Shown: positions 1 through 9,866 of the stretch, one piece after another | Position numbering within the stretch: position 1 is the stretch's first letter | Layout: the number at the start of each line of letters is the position of its first letter | Origin: Prorocentrum cordatum | Lineage: Eukaryota; Sar; Dinophyceae; Prorocentrales; Prorocentraceae | DNA: 27,500 nucleotides | Assembly (NCBI GenBank): GCA_963575745.1 | Contig: CAUYUJ010018060.1 | Location: forward strand, 269,032 to 296,531 | Direction of reading: 5' to 3' | Made by a program: the position numbers and the translations under genes | The notes under the pieces: generated by a model | What the model saw: only the letters and a program-made list of their open reading frames with translations | Database searches by the model: none | Told to the model about the DNA's origin: nothing

Positions 1-17
1 TGCACAGCGGTGACGTT

Positions 18-1055
18 TCAGGGAAACTTTGGCCGCAGGGAGACGTATGTGGGGAGGGAGGCGACGGCGATGACAATGTTGCGGCAATAGTGACGAGTGG
101 GAGCTGACGCGCTGACAGGCATTGCCTCCATTCTGTGAGACTGTAGGGCCGCTGCAACTCCAAGCGGCACTCGGCATCCATCCCCCTCGCCCATGCGTCT
201 TTCCATGCCTGCCGCTGGTAGTCCGGGTAGCTGCTTCTGCCTCCTCCGATCGTCGGCCATCTTCGCCCCTGGCGTGCCCTTTGCGAAAACGACGCTCATC
301 GTCTCGTATCTCTTCTTCGAGGACGACGCGGCGATCCGCGCTTCCTTCTCCGTCGGCGCTGTCGCGCCCAGTCCGATTCGCGGCGGGCGCATTCCACCGG
401 CATGCCACTGCAACCCCGCCGTATTCTTCTGATCTGGATGCATCCACGCCCGCTCGCGCACTGTTTCCTCTGCTTCGCGGCGTCGGCGGGGCTGTTCTGG
501 CTGATGGCGCGTCTACCCTTGTTGCTGCCGTAGTTCGTGTTGTTGCTTCCGATAGGCTTGACTCTCTTGTTCAACCCATTACTGCTAAGCCTGTTGTCGC
601 TCGTGGAGCGGACGCAAATCCACTTGTTCGGCCAGTGACTGTTGTTCGGCGATCGTCTGTTGGTGGGTGCCCTGCTGCTGCTGCTGCTGCTTCTGCTGAT
701 CATACCACTCATTGTCTTTTACCTTGTGGTACTGCTGCTACTATTTTCCCATGTAATTCTTGCCGTCGCCTGCTGCGCTTCAACGCGACCCCAAGGATGC
801 AACTTCCAGATCTTCTCTCATCTGCCACTGTTGTTGTGGGAGCTCTTCGGCGATGGCTGTTTGGAAAGCTACTGTTCGATGTTTCGCGGCCATGAGCGCC
901 TTCTGTTGATCCTCGACATTCCCGCTCAAATACTTCATATGCTGACCATATCTCCTGCTAAGCATTCTGTGTTTGATCCTGGCGTCGCGCTGGTCTCGGC
1001 GGGGCTGGAGCTGTGACTGTTGTTGGTCGAGTTCCAGATATTGCTGCAGCCCCAA
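18..1055 (-). pseudogene. Glutamine-rich coiled-coil-like reading frame with six in-frame stop codons
   Basis: One minus-strand frame can be followed for 346 codons without any indel. It shows Q-rich, heptad-like sequence: LELDQQQSQLQ near the start, QTAIAEELPQQQWQ near 860, a polyglutamine run near 680 followed by QQTIAEQQSLAEQ, and KQQHELRQQQ near 530. It is interrupted by TGA at 780-782, TAG at 741-743 and 738-740, TAG at 585-587, TAA at 579-581 and TAG at 513-515, and ends at TGA at 18. The TAR codons lie in glutamine runs and each is one C-to-T change from CAG or CAA; the TGA is one change from CGA. The tail (codons below about 460) is open for 147 codons. This is most simply a pseudogene damaged by C-to-T change; a retained exon series with introns, or TAR read as Gln, are weaker alternatives. 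Product unknown. Confidence 0.45.
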
Positions 1056-1746
1056 TCAATGATGCCGCCGCCCCTCCGCTTGTACTACTGGTTCTCCTTG
1101 GCGCTATGATTTGCAAATGTCTCTGTGGTTCCGACTGGACTCCCGCTTCCGTCTCCGACTTCTCTTCCTCTCCATCAGCATCCTCCTTCTCCTCGTTCGC
1201 ATTGGCATGTTCCAAGAGGTCGCTGGCGTGCTGGTCGGTGGCGTTGGTATCCTCGTCCACCTCCGCGATCTGGCATTCGAAGTCATGGTACTGCTTCATC
1301 CAAATTAGCCCTTCGTCCTCCTCATCTCGGCGACCCGCTTTTGCCTGGGACTGATGGAGTACGAGTCCGTAGTTCAAGATGGAGATCTCCGTCGTCTGCT
1401 CCTTGATGCTGCCATCTGCTGCCCTGGTCGCAAGCATGGTTCCTGCCACGTGTCTCAGTATAGTTGTCCCCAGTGTGCCTGTATGCGCGCTGCATTGCCA
1501 GATGTTGTGGTGCCACCTCATGTCCTCACGGTTGACGGCCGTGGCCTCTAGCGCTGACAGGTTAGATGCAATGATATACTGCACTCGTGTGTCTGCTGTC
1601 TGCGTCTTAGTTTTTGCCTTTGAGAGTCTCTTGCCGTACTCGGTGCAGCATTTGGCACGACACCGAACCTTGTTACTGTTGATCTGTTCGCACGCTCTGC
1701 GCGCCCAAATGTTCGCCCGCGGACACGTCATCTTTCCGACGTTCAA
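958..1746 (-). CDS. Unrecognised open segment with acidic central region, possible 5' part of a broken gene
   Basis: A 262-codon frame open on the minus strand, bounded by TAG at 958-960. I do not recognise the family. The composition is not simple-repeat-like: a basic N-terminal part with several Cys (roughly residues 1-45), a mixed middle part, an acidic stretch around residues 140-205 rich in Glu, Asp and Ala, then a Pro/Ala/Thr tail. The first codon of the open frame is TTG; the first ATG is five codons in, at about 1731, so the true start or a splice acceptor is undecided. The acidic stretch leads, with a change of frame near 1055, into the glutamine-rich frame at 18-1055, so the two may be exons of one gene. 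The last ~100 codons overlap that other frame and are probably not coding. No promoter or spliced-leader site is evident. Confidence 0.4.
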   Translation of the reverse strand: MNVGKMTCPRANIWARRACEQINSNKVRCRAKCCTEYGKRLSKAKTKTQTADTRVQYIIASNLSALEATAVNREDMRWHHNIWQCSAHTGTLGTTILRHVAGTMLATRAADGSIKEQTTEISILNYGLVLHQSQAKAGRRDEEDEGLIWMKQYHDFECQIAEVDEDTNATDQHASDLLEHANANEEKEDADGEEEKSETEAGVQSEPQRHLQIIAPRRTSSTSGGAAASLIGAAAISGTRPTTVTAPAPPRPARRQDQTQNA

Positions 1747-2146
1747 CTGAGCTGGTCGCTTCGCTTCATGAAGGGCACGTAGTAGGTATCGAACGTCCTG
1801 CAGCCGCAGGACGACCCGTGCGGTGGCTCCCTTGTCCCGCAGACGCCAATGCTAAGCGTTTTCGCCCTCCATGGGCGTGGCGCCTCGCAACGTCTGGGGT
1901 GCCTGTGGCGCATCGCTCGCCGCCTCCGCGCGGCCGCGGGCGCCGCTCTCGCAGCGGAAGAAGGGGGCCGATGGTGGCCCCCGCCGCGAGGATGGCGCGC
2001 GCCGCGGCACGCGAGCGCGGCCAAGAGAGCTGGTCGATCCCGCCCGAGGCCTGGGATCGCGATCGAGAAGGCGGCAGGCACGATCGGCTCCGATCAATAG
2101 ATCGGGACCCGCGGGCCCGCGTAAGGCAAAACGGATTTCTCCTCCT
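1747..2146. other. GC-rich spacer, no gene seen
   Basis: About 400 bases between the first coding region and the first pyrimidine tract. Frames are open on both strands because of high GC and contain Arg/Ala/Gly/Pro-rich sequence with no domain. It contains several CGATCG- and GATCGG-type short palindromes near 2030-2105 but no ordered repeat. Confidence 0.4.
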
Positions 2147-2420
2147 CATTCCTCCTCCTCCTCGTCCTCCTCCTCCTCCTCCTCATCCCCCTCCACCTCC
2201 ACCTCCTCCTCCTGCTCCTCCCCATCCCCCTCCTCCTCCCCCTCCTCCTCCTCCTCCTCCTCCTCCTCCCCTCCTCCACCTCCTCCTCCTCCCCCCTCCT
2301 CCTCCTCCACCACCTCCTCCTCCTCCTCCCCCTCCTCCTCCACGTCCTCCTCTTCCTCCTCCACCTCCTCCTCCTCCACCTCCTCCTCCTCCCCCTCTTC
2401 TTCTACTCCTCCTCTTCCTT

Positions 2421-2453
<33 letters not shown>

Positions 2454-2500
2454 CTCCTTCTCCTCTACCTCATCCTCCTCCTCCTGCTCCTCCACTTTTC
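2147..2500. repeat. (TCC)n polypyrimidine microsatellite tract
   Basis: Roughly 350 bases of almost pure pyrimidine on the plus strand, mostly TCC/CCT triplets interrupted by CAC, CCC and CTT variants. All three plus frames read as Ser-, Pro- or Leu-runs and the minus strand as Glu/Arg-runs, which explains the long open frames over it. No coding call is justified. A homopurine-homopyrimidine tract of this length can adopt triplex (H-DNA) structures. Confidence 0.9.
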
Positions 2501-2679
2501 TCTGCACTGCAGAGTCGCCGCCTTGCGCGCACCCGCCCGCGAAGGCGGCTGAACGCGGCCATCGGATGTTTGTTTTCCTTTCGGTCTGAGTCAAGGGCTG
2601 CGGCTCGCAGGCCACAGGAGCTTTACGCGAGCACGATACATCTTTGCGTGAGGAGCAAACAACTGCAAAGAAGATGTTC

Positions 2680-2811
2680 TCGGAGGTTTGCGCGGATTTT
2701 TCGGATCGGCGGTGGACCCGTTCCCTGCCGAGAGGAACGCGCCGAGGGCGGCGACGGAGGCGCCGCCAAGGGGGCCGAACGCCGATCGAAAAAATCCGCG
2801 CGGGCTTTCGA
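2680..2811. mobile_element. Small TIR element, GGATCGGCG family (copy 1)
   Basis: The left end (2680-2719) and the reverse complement of the right end (2772-2811) share about 30 of 40 positions, including GCGCGGATTTTT and GATCGGCG. A related end lies at 11656-11700 (plus orientation), and a more diverged pair of ends at 26283-26320 and 26535-26565. Terminal inverted repeats, small size, no ORF and dispersed copies are what one expects of a MITE or foldback element. Target-site duplications were not convincing by eye. The short basic reading frames over it are shadows. Confidence 0.5.
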
Positions 2812-2940
2812 GGAATTCTGTTTGTGTCGTTTTGACATTTTCGAGTTTTCCTCCTGCTTCCGTCCTTCCCCTTATCTTCATTGCCCTCCCGACCCCCACA
2901 TTCTCTCCACTGCCCCCCTGGGCCAAAGTCCCCGAGCGCA
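2812..2940. other. AT-richer spacer without a gene
   Basis: A short pyrimidine-leaning interval linking the TIR element to the (GGC/GAC)n block. No start, domain or RNA fold is apparent. Confidence 0.4.
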
Positions 2941-3190
2941 CGGGCGGCGGCGGTGGCCACGACGGCGACGACGATGGCCGCGGACGTCCGCGACGGATGG
3001 CGACAACGACGACAGCGGCAGCGGCGACGGCGGCGACGGCGGCACCAGCGGCAACCACGGCGACGGCGTCGACGACGGCGGCGGCGGCGGCGACAGCGAC
3101 TAACGGCGACGGCGGCGACGGCGGCCAACGGGGGATGGCAGCGGCCGGCGCGGGCGACGCCGGGCGACGGCGGCGGCAGCGACTTCGGGC
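2941..3190. repeat. (GGC)/(GAC) imperfect trinucleotide repeat block
   Basis: Dense GGCGGC, GGCGAC and ACGGCG units with scattered interruptions. The same repeat type returns at 10584-10720 and 23141-23230. Open frames on both strands reflect the period-3 composition (Ala/Thr/Gly/Asp or Arg runs) and no folded domain can be inferred. Confidence 0.8.
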
Positions 3191-3626
3191 GTGAGCGCGC
3201 CTGGCATCCATGCCAGGCCCCGGGCCTCCCCGGCGACGCCAGGGATGGAACCCATGCGTCGCCCCCATGCGCCTTGGCGCGCCGTCGTCTTCGTCGTTGC
3301 CGCCGCAATCTTGGCTCAACGGACCAAGGATCCGAGGATGCGGGGTTCGAGGGTCGGGGCGCAAGAATCGACGCTCGCCCGCCTTCGTCGTCGCCGCCGT
3401 CATCGCCGCCGCGCGGCCGCGGCTCCGGCGGCGGCGGCCAAGACACAGGAACTGGTGCCGACTACGCCGTATCCGCCAACGTCATCGCCGTCGCAATTTC
3501 GCCGCCGTCAACGCTGTCGTCGCCGCTCTACTGATGCCGTTTGAAGGGTTCCCGTGCGCGGGATGAACGGATGACCGCCGCAGCGTCCGCCTCATCCTCC
3601 TGTTCCCCTCGTCGTATCCCCGTTTT
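3191..3626. other. GC-rich degenerate sequence, no gene seen
   Basis: CGCCGTCGTC-rich decayed trinucleotide sequence. Several 110-220-codon frames overlap here on the plus strand in different phases, each Arg/Pro/Ala-rich, which argues against any one being coding. Confidence 0.4.
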
Positions 3627-3755
3627 CTTCCATTTCCACTTCCTCCTGCTCCTCCTCCTCCTCCTTTTCCTCCTCCTCCTCCTCCTTTTCCTTCTCCTCG
3701 TCTTCCACCACTACCACCTCCTCCTTCTCTTCCTCCCGCTCCTCCTCCCCCCCGC
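3627..3755. repeat. (CCT)n polypyrimidine tract
   Basis: A second pyrimidine-only tract on the plus strand, dominated by CCTCCT with CTTTTC interruptions. It lies 131 bases from the purine tract at 3887-4083, in inverse sense, so the two could pair. Confidence 0.85.
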
Positions 3756-3886
3756 AGTATCCTATTCCCCCTTCTTCATGCGCCCGCTTGCCAAAGCCCC
3801 TGAGAAGGTCGAGCCGCCGCCGTTGCTGTCGTCGCCGTCGTCATCCGAGCCTCGAAGTCCTAGGTTCGCGAAAAGTGGATAGTAGG

Positions 3887-4083
3887 GAAAGGAGGAGGAG
3901 GTGGAGGAGGAGAAGGAGGAGGAGGAGGAGGAAGACGCGGACGGGGAGGAGGAAGAGGAGGAGAAGGAGAAGGAGGAGGAGGAAGATCAGGAGGAGGAGG
4001 AGGAAGAAGAGGAGGAGGGGGCGAGGGAGGAGGAGGAAGAGGAAACGAGGAAAACAAGGAGGAGGGGGAGGAGGAGGAGAATG
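3887..4083. repeat. (GGA)n polypurine tract
   Basis: Nearly uninterrupted GGAGGAGGA/GAAGAGGAG on the plus strand. Frames give Glu-, Arg- or Gly-runs. It faces the complementary CCT tract at 3627-3755. Confidence 0.85.
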
Positions 4084-4354
4084 CGGAGGTTCCTCTCCGT
4101 TCGCCTTTCTACTATCATGTGCCCCTCTCCCCTTGGCTCCGCCTGGTTCTTCTCTCCCCCGCCCCTGTTGCGCTCGGTCCTTCGGGTTCCTGGTGTCGTT
4201 CCCTCCCTCCCTCCCTGCGTTCGCGCCCCGCGATGCTCTGGGCGGCCGCGCGCGCCCCCCCTTCCTCCCGCCTAAGCGGTTTTACCTGTCGCGGTTCGAC
4301 GCGCCGTTCGACCTTCCCGCCCTCCCGCCGCGCAGCGGGCCGCAGGGGCAAACA
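4084..4354. other. Spacer, no gene seen
   Basis: Mixed GC-rich sequence with a short CCCT run near 4201-4218. No domain, RNA gene or ordered repeat recognised. Confidence 0.4.
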
Positions 4355-4463
4355 GCGGAGGAGGAGGAGGAGGAGGAGGAGGAAGAGGAGGCGGAGGCGG
4401 AGGCGGAGGCGGAGGCGGAGGAGGAGGAGGAGGAGGAGACGGAGGAGGAGGAAAAGGAGGGCC
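4355..4463. repeat. (GGA)n/(GGC)n purine microsatellite
   Basis: GGAGGAGGA units with an internal block of repeated GGAGGC (about 4390-4420), then GGA again. The codon-like appearance (Glu-Ala-Glu) is a consequence of the repeat. Confidence 0.85.
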
Positions 4464-4900
4464 ACCAGGAGGAAGAGGAACAGGATCAGGAGCGGGAGCA
4501 CGAGCAGGATGAGGGGGTGGACGACAACAACGAACGACCGACTCCGCAAAAGCGTGTCAGCTGGATCGCGCGGTGGCCGCGGGCGCTGGGCAGACTGTTG
4601 CCTGCTCCCGTGGTTATTCAATCGGGCGCTGGGCCGAGAAGAAATACCCACTCGCGTGACATCAAATGCGCTCTAGTTCCCACCGTCTCCTTACCTCGGC
4701 TGAAGGCCCGATGCTTTCAAGGCTGGGCACGGCCGTAGGGGCGGGGCGACATTGGGGACATGTTCGAACTCCGGCCGGGGCGCCCCCCCCTCCACGAGCA
4801 CGAGGCCGCGGGCACGCCGCGGCGTGGGGGGGGCAGCATAAACAAGCTGACCCCCCACTGCAGCAGAACACTAAAAAGAACCGAGGGGCCCACAGGGGGG
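4464..4900. other. GC-rich spacer with a G/C-run hairpin
   Basis: No gene recognised. Near 4785-4837 a C-run followed by TCCACG is matched by CGTGGGGGGG, separated by a GC-rich loop, giving a potential strong hairpin. The rest is unstructured GC-rich sequence. Confidence 0.35.
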
Positions 4901-4902
4901 CC

Positions 4903-5289
4903 CTAAGGACAGGTGGGCCACCTACTCCTCTCGAGGCCCAGGATCCTGAGGATGCTAATGAAAGGGGTTATATCTTCCGAAGCAGAGGCCGGAGGAGGAG
5001 GAGGAGGAGGAGGAGGACAAGCAGAGACAAGCGCGAGCGGTGGCATATATTCAACAAAAGCTCGAGTAGTAGCTCCCACGGCCCCTCTGGAGGCACCCGC
5101 GGCTCTGGGAATACTCGGCATCGTTCGAGACATGGCAGAGGTGGGAGCGGGAGTGCGTTTTTTGGAGGGGTGGAGGTACCCTGGGCCCCCGTGGCCTGTC
5201 TCGAACCTGCCGATAGCTTCGCTGACCTCGAGCGCGCAGTGGAGGCTGTCGCAGTAGGCTTCAGCGAAGAAGCCCGAAGTCCGAGGCAC
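4903..5289 (-). CDS. Doubtful open frame with polyproline run
   Basis: A 128-codon minus frame of fairly even composition: a Cys/His-containing N-terminal part (AYCDSLHCALEVSEAI), then a Ser/Pro/Arg linker, then nine consecutive prolines encoded by a (GGA)n run at about 4993-5018. The plus strand is open over the same interval (4913-5257) with an equally plausible composition, so strand and even coding status are unresolved. No family recognised. Confidence 0.2.
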   Translation of the reverse strand: MPRTSGFFAEAYCDSLHCALEVSEAIGRFETGHGGPGYLHPSKKRTPAPTSAMSRTMPSIPRAAGASRGAVGATTRAFVEYMPPLALVSACPPPPPPPPPASASEDITPFISILRILGLERSRWPTCP

Positions 5290-5339
5290 TTGCTATCGTA
5301 GGCGCTGCCGAAGGGGAACGAACCTCTGCCATGATCCGA

Positions 5340-8300
5340 TCACTCCCATTGAACTGCCCCGCTTCCCCCATTGCTTCCATCTCTAGGCCGCGCTGCGACG
5401 GCCCCGACTCGGCCCCGACCTAGCCGACCCACGCAACGCCAACAATGGGCCCACTTGGGGCGCCTGACATTGCATCTAATGGCAAAACCAACGGGCGCCG
5501 CATGGGGCGACCCTGACCTAGCCGCAAAGGGCCCGCGATGGGGCTTTCCCGAATGGCCCGCTGACACCGCCGCCTGAGCTGCCTCGAGCAGCCGCTGTGC
5601 CGCATCCCGTCCAAGTGTAGCTGGAGCAGGCGCGCGTTGCGAGACTTCGGAAGAAGGTGCCGCGATTGCGCTCTCCCCCTGGCTGCGCGCGAGCCGCCGC
5701 GACCGCGTCCTCGACGACCGCAAACTCTACTCCGACCCATATCTTAACCTTGTCTCCCGCGTGGGCGGTCTAAAGGCGGCAGCGCCTGGCCTGATCTGCG
5801 AAGAGCTCCGTCGGTGAGCGCCTCTGCCTTCGCGCGGCCCAGGTGCCGCTTGAGCGCCCCGGTCTTCGCCCGCCCGCTCGATCTCCACGCGCGACCAGGG
5901 CGCCAGCGAGAGCAGGCCGCGCGCGAGGATGTGGAATGCTTGGTGCTTCCAATTCTGGCATCGACACTCCGTTGCGCGCGTCGTCCTGGCTGGCGCCTGC
6001 CGGCTGCGGCGCCCTGCTGAGCGCGCCGTGGCCTACGTGGCGTCGCGGCTGCGCGCTGGCTGCTCGTCGGCAGATGGCCGGCGCCGAACGATTGGTCGCG
6101 TTCTCGTACTTGACCCGCCCTCGTCGAGATCGGCGCGGTGACCTGCGCCCGCTCGATGGAGAAATGCGCGAGCTGCGCGACGTCTGCCCCCCTCTTCCCC
6201 GTCGCCGCCGTGCCGTCCTGCTGGCCTCCTGGCCGCGGCCGGGCCGCCTGCCGCCGCCGCAGCCGCTGCCGCGGCGCCCCATCAGGGCCCCCTCCTGTCG
6301 CCGCTGAGAGTCCGATCTCGGACGTTCTGGCCCGCCCGCCAGCCCTTGTCGCGGCCGCCCTGGCCCCGGCGGCAGGGCGGGGGCAGAATGGGGCGCGCGC
6401 TGATCGGACGCGCGCCCAAAGTTCAGCCAGATTCCAGGGCCCCCCCGGCGCCAGCGCGGCCGAGGGCGCCCCGGGCTAGAAGCCCTCGCCCCCCGGGGCA
6501 GGGTAAATTCAAATCGGGCAACGTAAACTCTTTGGCACTTGGAGCGGCGACCTGCATGCGCCGAGGCCTGCCAGGGCCTGCGCGACGCGTCTCTGGACCA
6601 GCGCAACTGTAGAAGAATCGGGCGGGCCGCGGCAGCGCTGCGCCGTAACTATCAACTGATGTGATGGCGCGCGCAGCTCATGTAAAGGGCGGTGGCGACG
6701 GTTGGTCCTCGCGGCCGCCTCCGAGAATGGCGCCTGGCCGCGCGCGCCCCCGACCTCTCCTAGTAGGTCGCAGCCGCCTTCCTGATGGGGGCGCTCTAGA
6801 ACTTCACTTCAGAGAGGGCCCGCAGACCTCGGGGATCGCGAGGCGGCACCAGGGGCCCATTGCAGCCTGTCCACAGTCAGCCTGGTAGACGCCCCTGGTG
6901 TGGGCGCTCTCCAAAAAATCGCAGCCCCACCGTTTGCGGCGGCGCCCCTGGCGCTCAAAGCCGGAGTCCTGGGCGGCTTTGCCATAAAACAGAACCTCGA
7001 GGATCCTTGCCAGAAATTGACCGAACAGAGAGGCGCTGCAACTGCCTGTGCTGAGTCATCTCGATGCATCGCGGTCAAAATCCAGCGTCTGATCAGCAGC
7101 TCTGCGCTCGCGCTAGGTCCAATCCCTCGCGCGAGGCGCCGGCAGCGAGGGTGCGAAGTGGGCCCCTTTCTGGCGCGCATCGCCTAGCAACGCCTCGGAG
7201 AGCCTCTCTAGCCAACCCTGAGATCACGGAGCCCAGCTTCGCGAGATCACTCTCGTCGAAGGCGCTGTCTTCCAGCGCCGAATACGCGGCCCTGCGAAGG
7301 GCCCCCAGGAACGCAATTCTCTGGTGCTTAAATGGGGCGCGCTGGTTCCAGGGCCTCTCAATCGTCATGGCCTTGGCCTGGCCAAGTAACTTGGCCGCCC
7401 ATGACGAGGCGGCTCGACGGGCAGCGCGCCCCCCGCCCCCCCTCCCACCCCCCCCCGCACGCGCGGGGTCTGCCGGGGACTGATTGCCCATGCGTCGGCG
7501 ACTCTCTGGCATGTCGCGCGGCGGACCCCATCGGGATCAGACAAGACTCTGCGGGGGCAGAGCGTGGAGGTGCTTATATGCGCCTCGCTGCCTTGTCCAG
7601 CGCCTGAAACCTTAAACGAATTCGCCCAATCATCGAAAGCAGGCGCCGAAGGCCGCCTTTGAAGGCGCATCCACTCATCGCGCGGGCCCTCGATCTCTCG
7701 CCAGCAGCGCAACGGGGCGCGGGCTCCAAGGGTCGCTTGGCGAGCGCGCCGAGACGCGCCCCTCGCGAGATCCAGCCTCCAAGGCCCGCCTCCACTCCTG
7801 CAGCGTCGGACAGCCGGTGGGGGGGGCGTCGCGCCGTCTTCTGCTCGGGCCGTGGCCTCTGGTCGCTTCATCGTGTAGGCCAATTTCCGAGCTGCGCTCG
7901 CGCGCCCAACTTCCGTCGCCGCCTGGGCTTCGCGCGACGCATGCCAAACTCTGCCTTTGTCCTGTCTCAATATGGTGCGCTTGATCTCTCGGTCGCATGC
8001 TCTCAGACGCAATCGTCCCCCCTCCCCAAGAGGAAGTCATGCTTACGTTTAGAGAGGAACGTGGGGCCGGTGTCGTTGAAGGTGTCGGTGGCGGACATTC
8101 CCGTAAACTTGCATATCGCTTCGCGAACTGAGTTATCGTAGCTCGCTCCGAATCTGCCAATGGCTGCCAGAGTGCTCGTCCGTCATCTTGCATCGTTTTT
8201 TGGCATGCCCATGCCAGCCGCCCGTCCACCAGACTCTGAGTTCGTGCCAGCACCGGGAAGTAGCATGTTGCGCGAGCTTGTCTGCTGGACCTGATGTTGT

Positions 8301-8640
8301 ACCCATGGTGCCAACTTGTCGCACGCCGACCTCCAATGACCCATCTGGTTTCTCTGAGGAAGCGGGCTATATGCCACTATCACAAGCAAGTCGAAGGTGA
8401 TGCGCCTCAACCGTATCGCTCTCCCTCGTCAAGCAAGTCTTTTGGGTGGCTCGGAACGTTTTTTTCCTGATCATGTTCGAGCAACCCGCGTTCTTATTGG
8501 TAGGTTTCCCTCGCTGCCACCCGAATGTGTGCGACGTGTGTTTCTCCAACCTCTATGATGTCGTTGGGTTGCCTGCGCGGCGGCGCTGCTGTCCCAAGAA
8601 TCAAGATCAGATCGGCGAAATGCAGTCGAGACGATAATTC
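5340..8640. other. Long GC-rich stretch with no defensible gene
   Basis: About 3.3 kb of very GC-rich sequence. Frames of 60-280 codons overlap on both strands (longest 5770-6606 minus, 7365-8012 minus), Arg/Ala/Gly/Pro-rich with no recognised motif; when two or three phases are open together the openness is best explained by base composition. A minus segment around 7574-7795 has a more protein-like composition (FKGGLRRLLSMIGRIRLRFQ) but I cannot assign it. Cytosine runs occur near 7430-7455. No RNA gene or ordered repeat seen. Confidence 0.4.
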
Positions 8641-8679
8641 ATGCGTTCTCCATGAATCTGGAAGGGGAGGATGTTTTTT

Positions 8680-9582
8680 TCAACACTGTGCCCAGAAAAG
8701 GATGCCAACATGGTGGGCGGGAACAGGGGACAACAGGCGTATGGATTCTACCGACTGGGTTTCTGCCCAGGGAACCCAAGAGATCCCCAGGCCTGAGCAA
8801 CAGGGACTTCGGAAACCGAGGAGCAGGAGGAAGAGGAGGAGGATCCAGGTCATTGGACGTCCATGGCGATGATATGGGCCTCCTGAAGCCTCCAGAAGAT
8901 TCGGGGTACCTCTTGGTGTCGTGGTCGGCGGCGCCATCGGCGCCGTCAGAATCGTCGCCACCGCCGCCGTCTGCGAAAAAGACATGCAGGAAAAGAAGAG
9001 GAGCGGGGGAGGAGTAGGAGCAGAGTGCTTCGGGGAAGAGGGATGTGGAAAAGGACGAGGACGAAGGGGGGTGAGGGGGAGGGGGGGGGGGGGCACGGAT
9101 GCTGCACGGACCTCCCAGGTCGGGGAGGGAGGGAAAGGGCAGGAGGAACATGGAGACCTCCCGAGAGGGCCGACGGCAAGGCCGCTCCAGTGGCCACAAT
9201 ATGGCAACTTTGGGACGGTGGGGACGGGTGAGTTGCCTTTCAAGGGGACAGTGAAGGGCCAGAAGCGGAGGAGAGGGGGGGGGGGAGTCGCAGAGCACCC
9301 TTCCTTCCCCGCCGCTTTAATGGTAGCGCCCTGACTGCACCCTCTGCTCATCGACCCCCTGCTCAACATCTCAATATATACGAGGCCCATCCCAGGATAA
9401 ATTCTCGAGGGTCGCCAGAGGGTATGGCGCTGCGGGGCTGCCACGAGCCCAACTCGGCAGTGCGCCGGCGCCCCCGCGCGCGAAAATAGTTGGACGCCTT
9501 CTGTCCATTCGGCGCTCGGAGATGGCTGGCACGGGCACGCCTCTCCGGCAAAATGTCCCAAATCTTGGAACAGGTCTGGCAC
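8680..9582 (-). CDS. Long unassigned open frame, probably not coding
   Basis: A 300-codon minus frame, among the longer ones in the window, covering a Ser/Pro-rich low-complexity middle part (over GGA/G-run sequence at about 9000-9100) and hydrophobic Leu-runs near its 3' end. The plus strand is open over 8652-9017 with a hydrophilic N-terminal-like sequence that is no less plausible. A 13-base G-run at 9081-9093 lies inside. I recognise no domain; the frame is listed mainly so the interval is not read as empty. Confidence 0.15.
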   Translation of the reverse strand: MPDLFQDLGHFAGEACPCQPSPSAEWTEGVQLFSRAGAPAHCRVGLVAAPQRHTLWRPSRIYPGMGLVYIEMLSRGSMSRGCSQGATIKAAGKEGCSATPPPPLLRFWPFTVPLKGNSPVPTVPKLPYCGHWSGLAVGPLGRSPCSSCPFPPSPTWEVRAASVPPPPLPLTPLRPRPFPHPSSPKHSAPTPPPLLFFSCMSFSQTAAVATILTAPMAPPTTTPRGTPNLLEASGGPYHRHGRPMTWILLLFLLLLGFRSPCCSGLGISWVPWAETQSVESIRLLSPVPAHHVGILFWAQC

Positions 9583-9866
9583 ACTTTTGATCTGCAGGGC
9601 GAGAGCGAACCTCTTCCGCTAAAAGCTCCGCGGGACGCGCACAGCTTTAATTGACAGAGAAGGGGCGGCAGGTCTGGCACACATGGCACCGGCAAAGCAC
9701 CCTGATAGCAGCACGGGTGAAGAGGCGGGTCGAGGAATGGGAGGCCAGCTCGTGAAAGCATGCAGTCCTAGATCTGTTCTAAGGATTCCCAGGGAACGCA
9801 CGGTCATGTGCACCTTCGCGTAGACCACGGATCGTGGCCGTTCGGACCCCAAAAAGGCTGGCACTA
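9583..9866. other. Spacer, no gene seen
   Basis: Mixed-composition sequence upstream of the 310-bp dispersed repeat, with overlapping short frames only. Confidence 0.35.

Noticed and set aside
1871-3103. 410-codon plus frame, the longest in the window
   Set aside because: Most of it is Ser/Pro/Arg-runs over (TCC)n and (GGC)n repeats with no domain; all frames over these repeats are open.
3788-4738. 316-codon plus frame with Arg- and Glu-runs
   Set aside because: Explained by the GGA tracts at 3887-4083 and 4355-4463.
5770-6606. 278-codon minus frame in the GC-rich interval
   Set aside because: Arg/Gly/Pro-dominated and overlapped by open plus frames; no motif, no support beyond GC bias.
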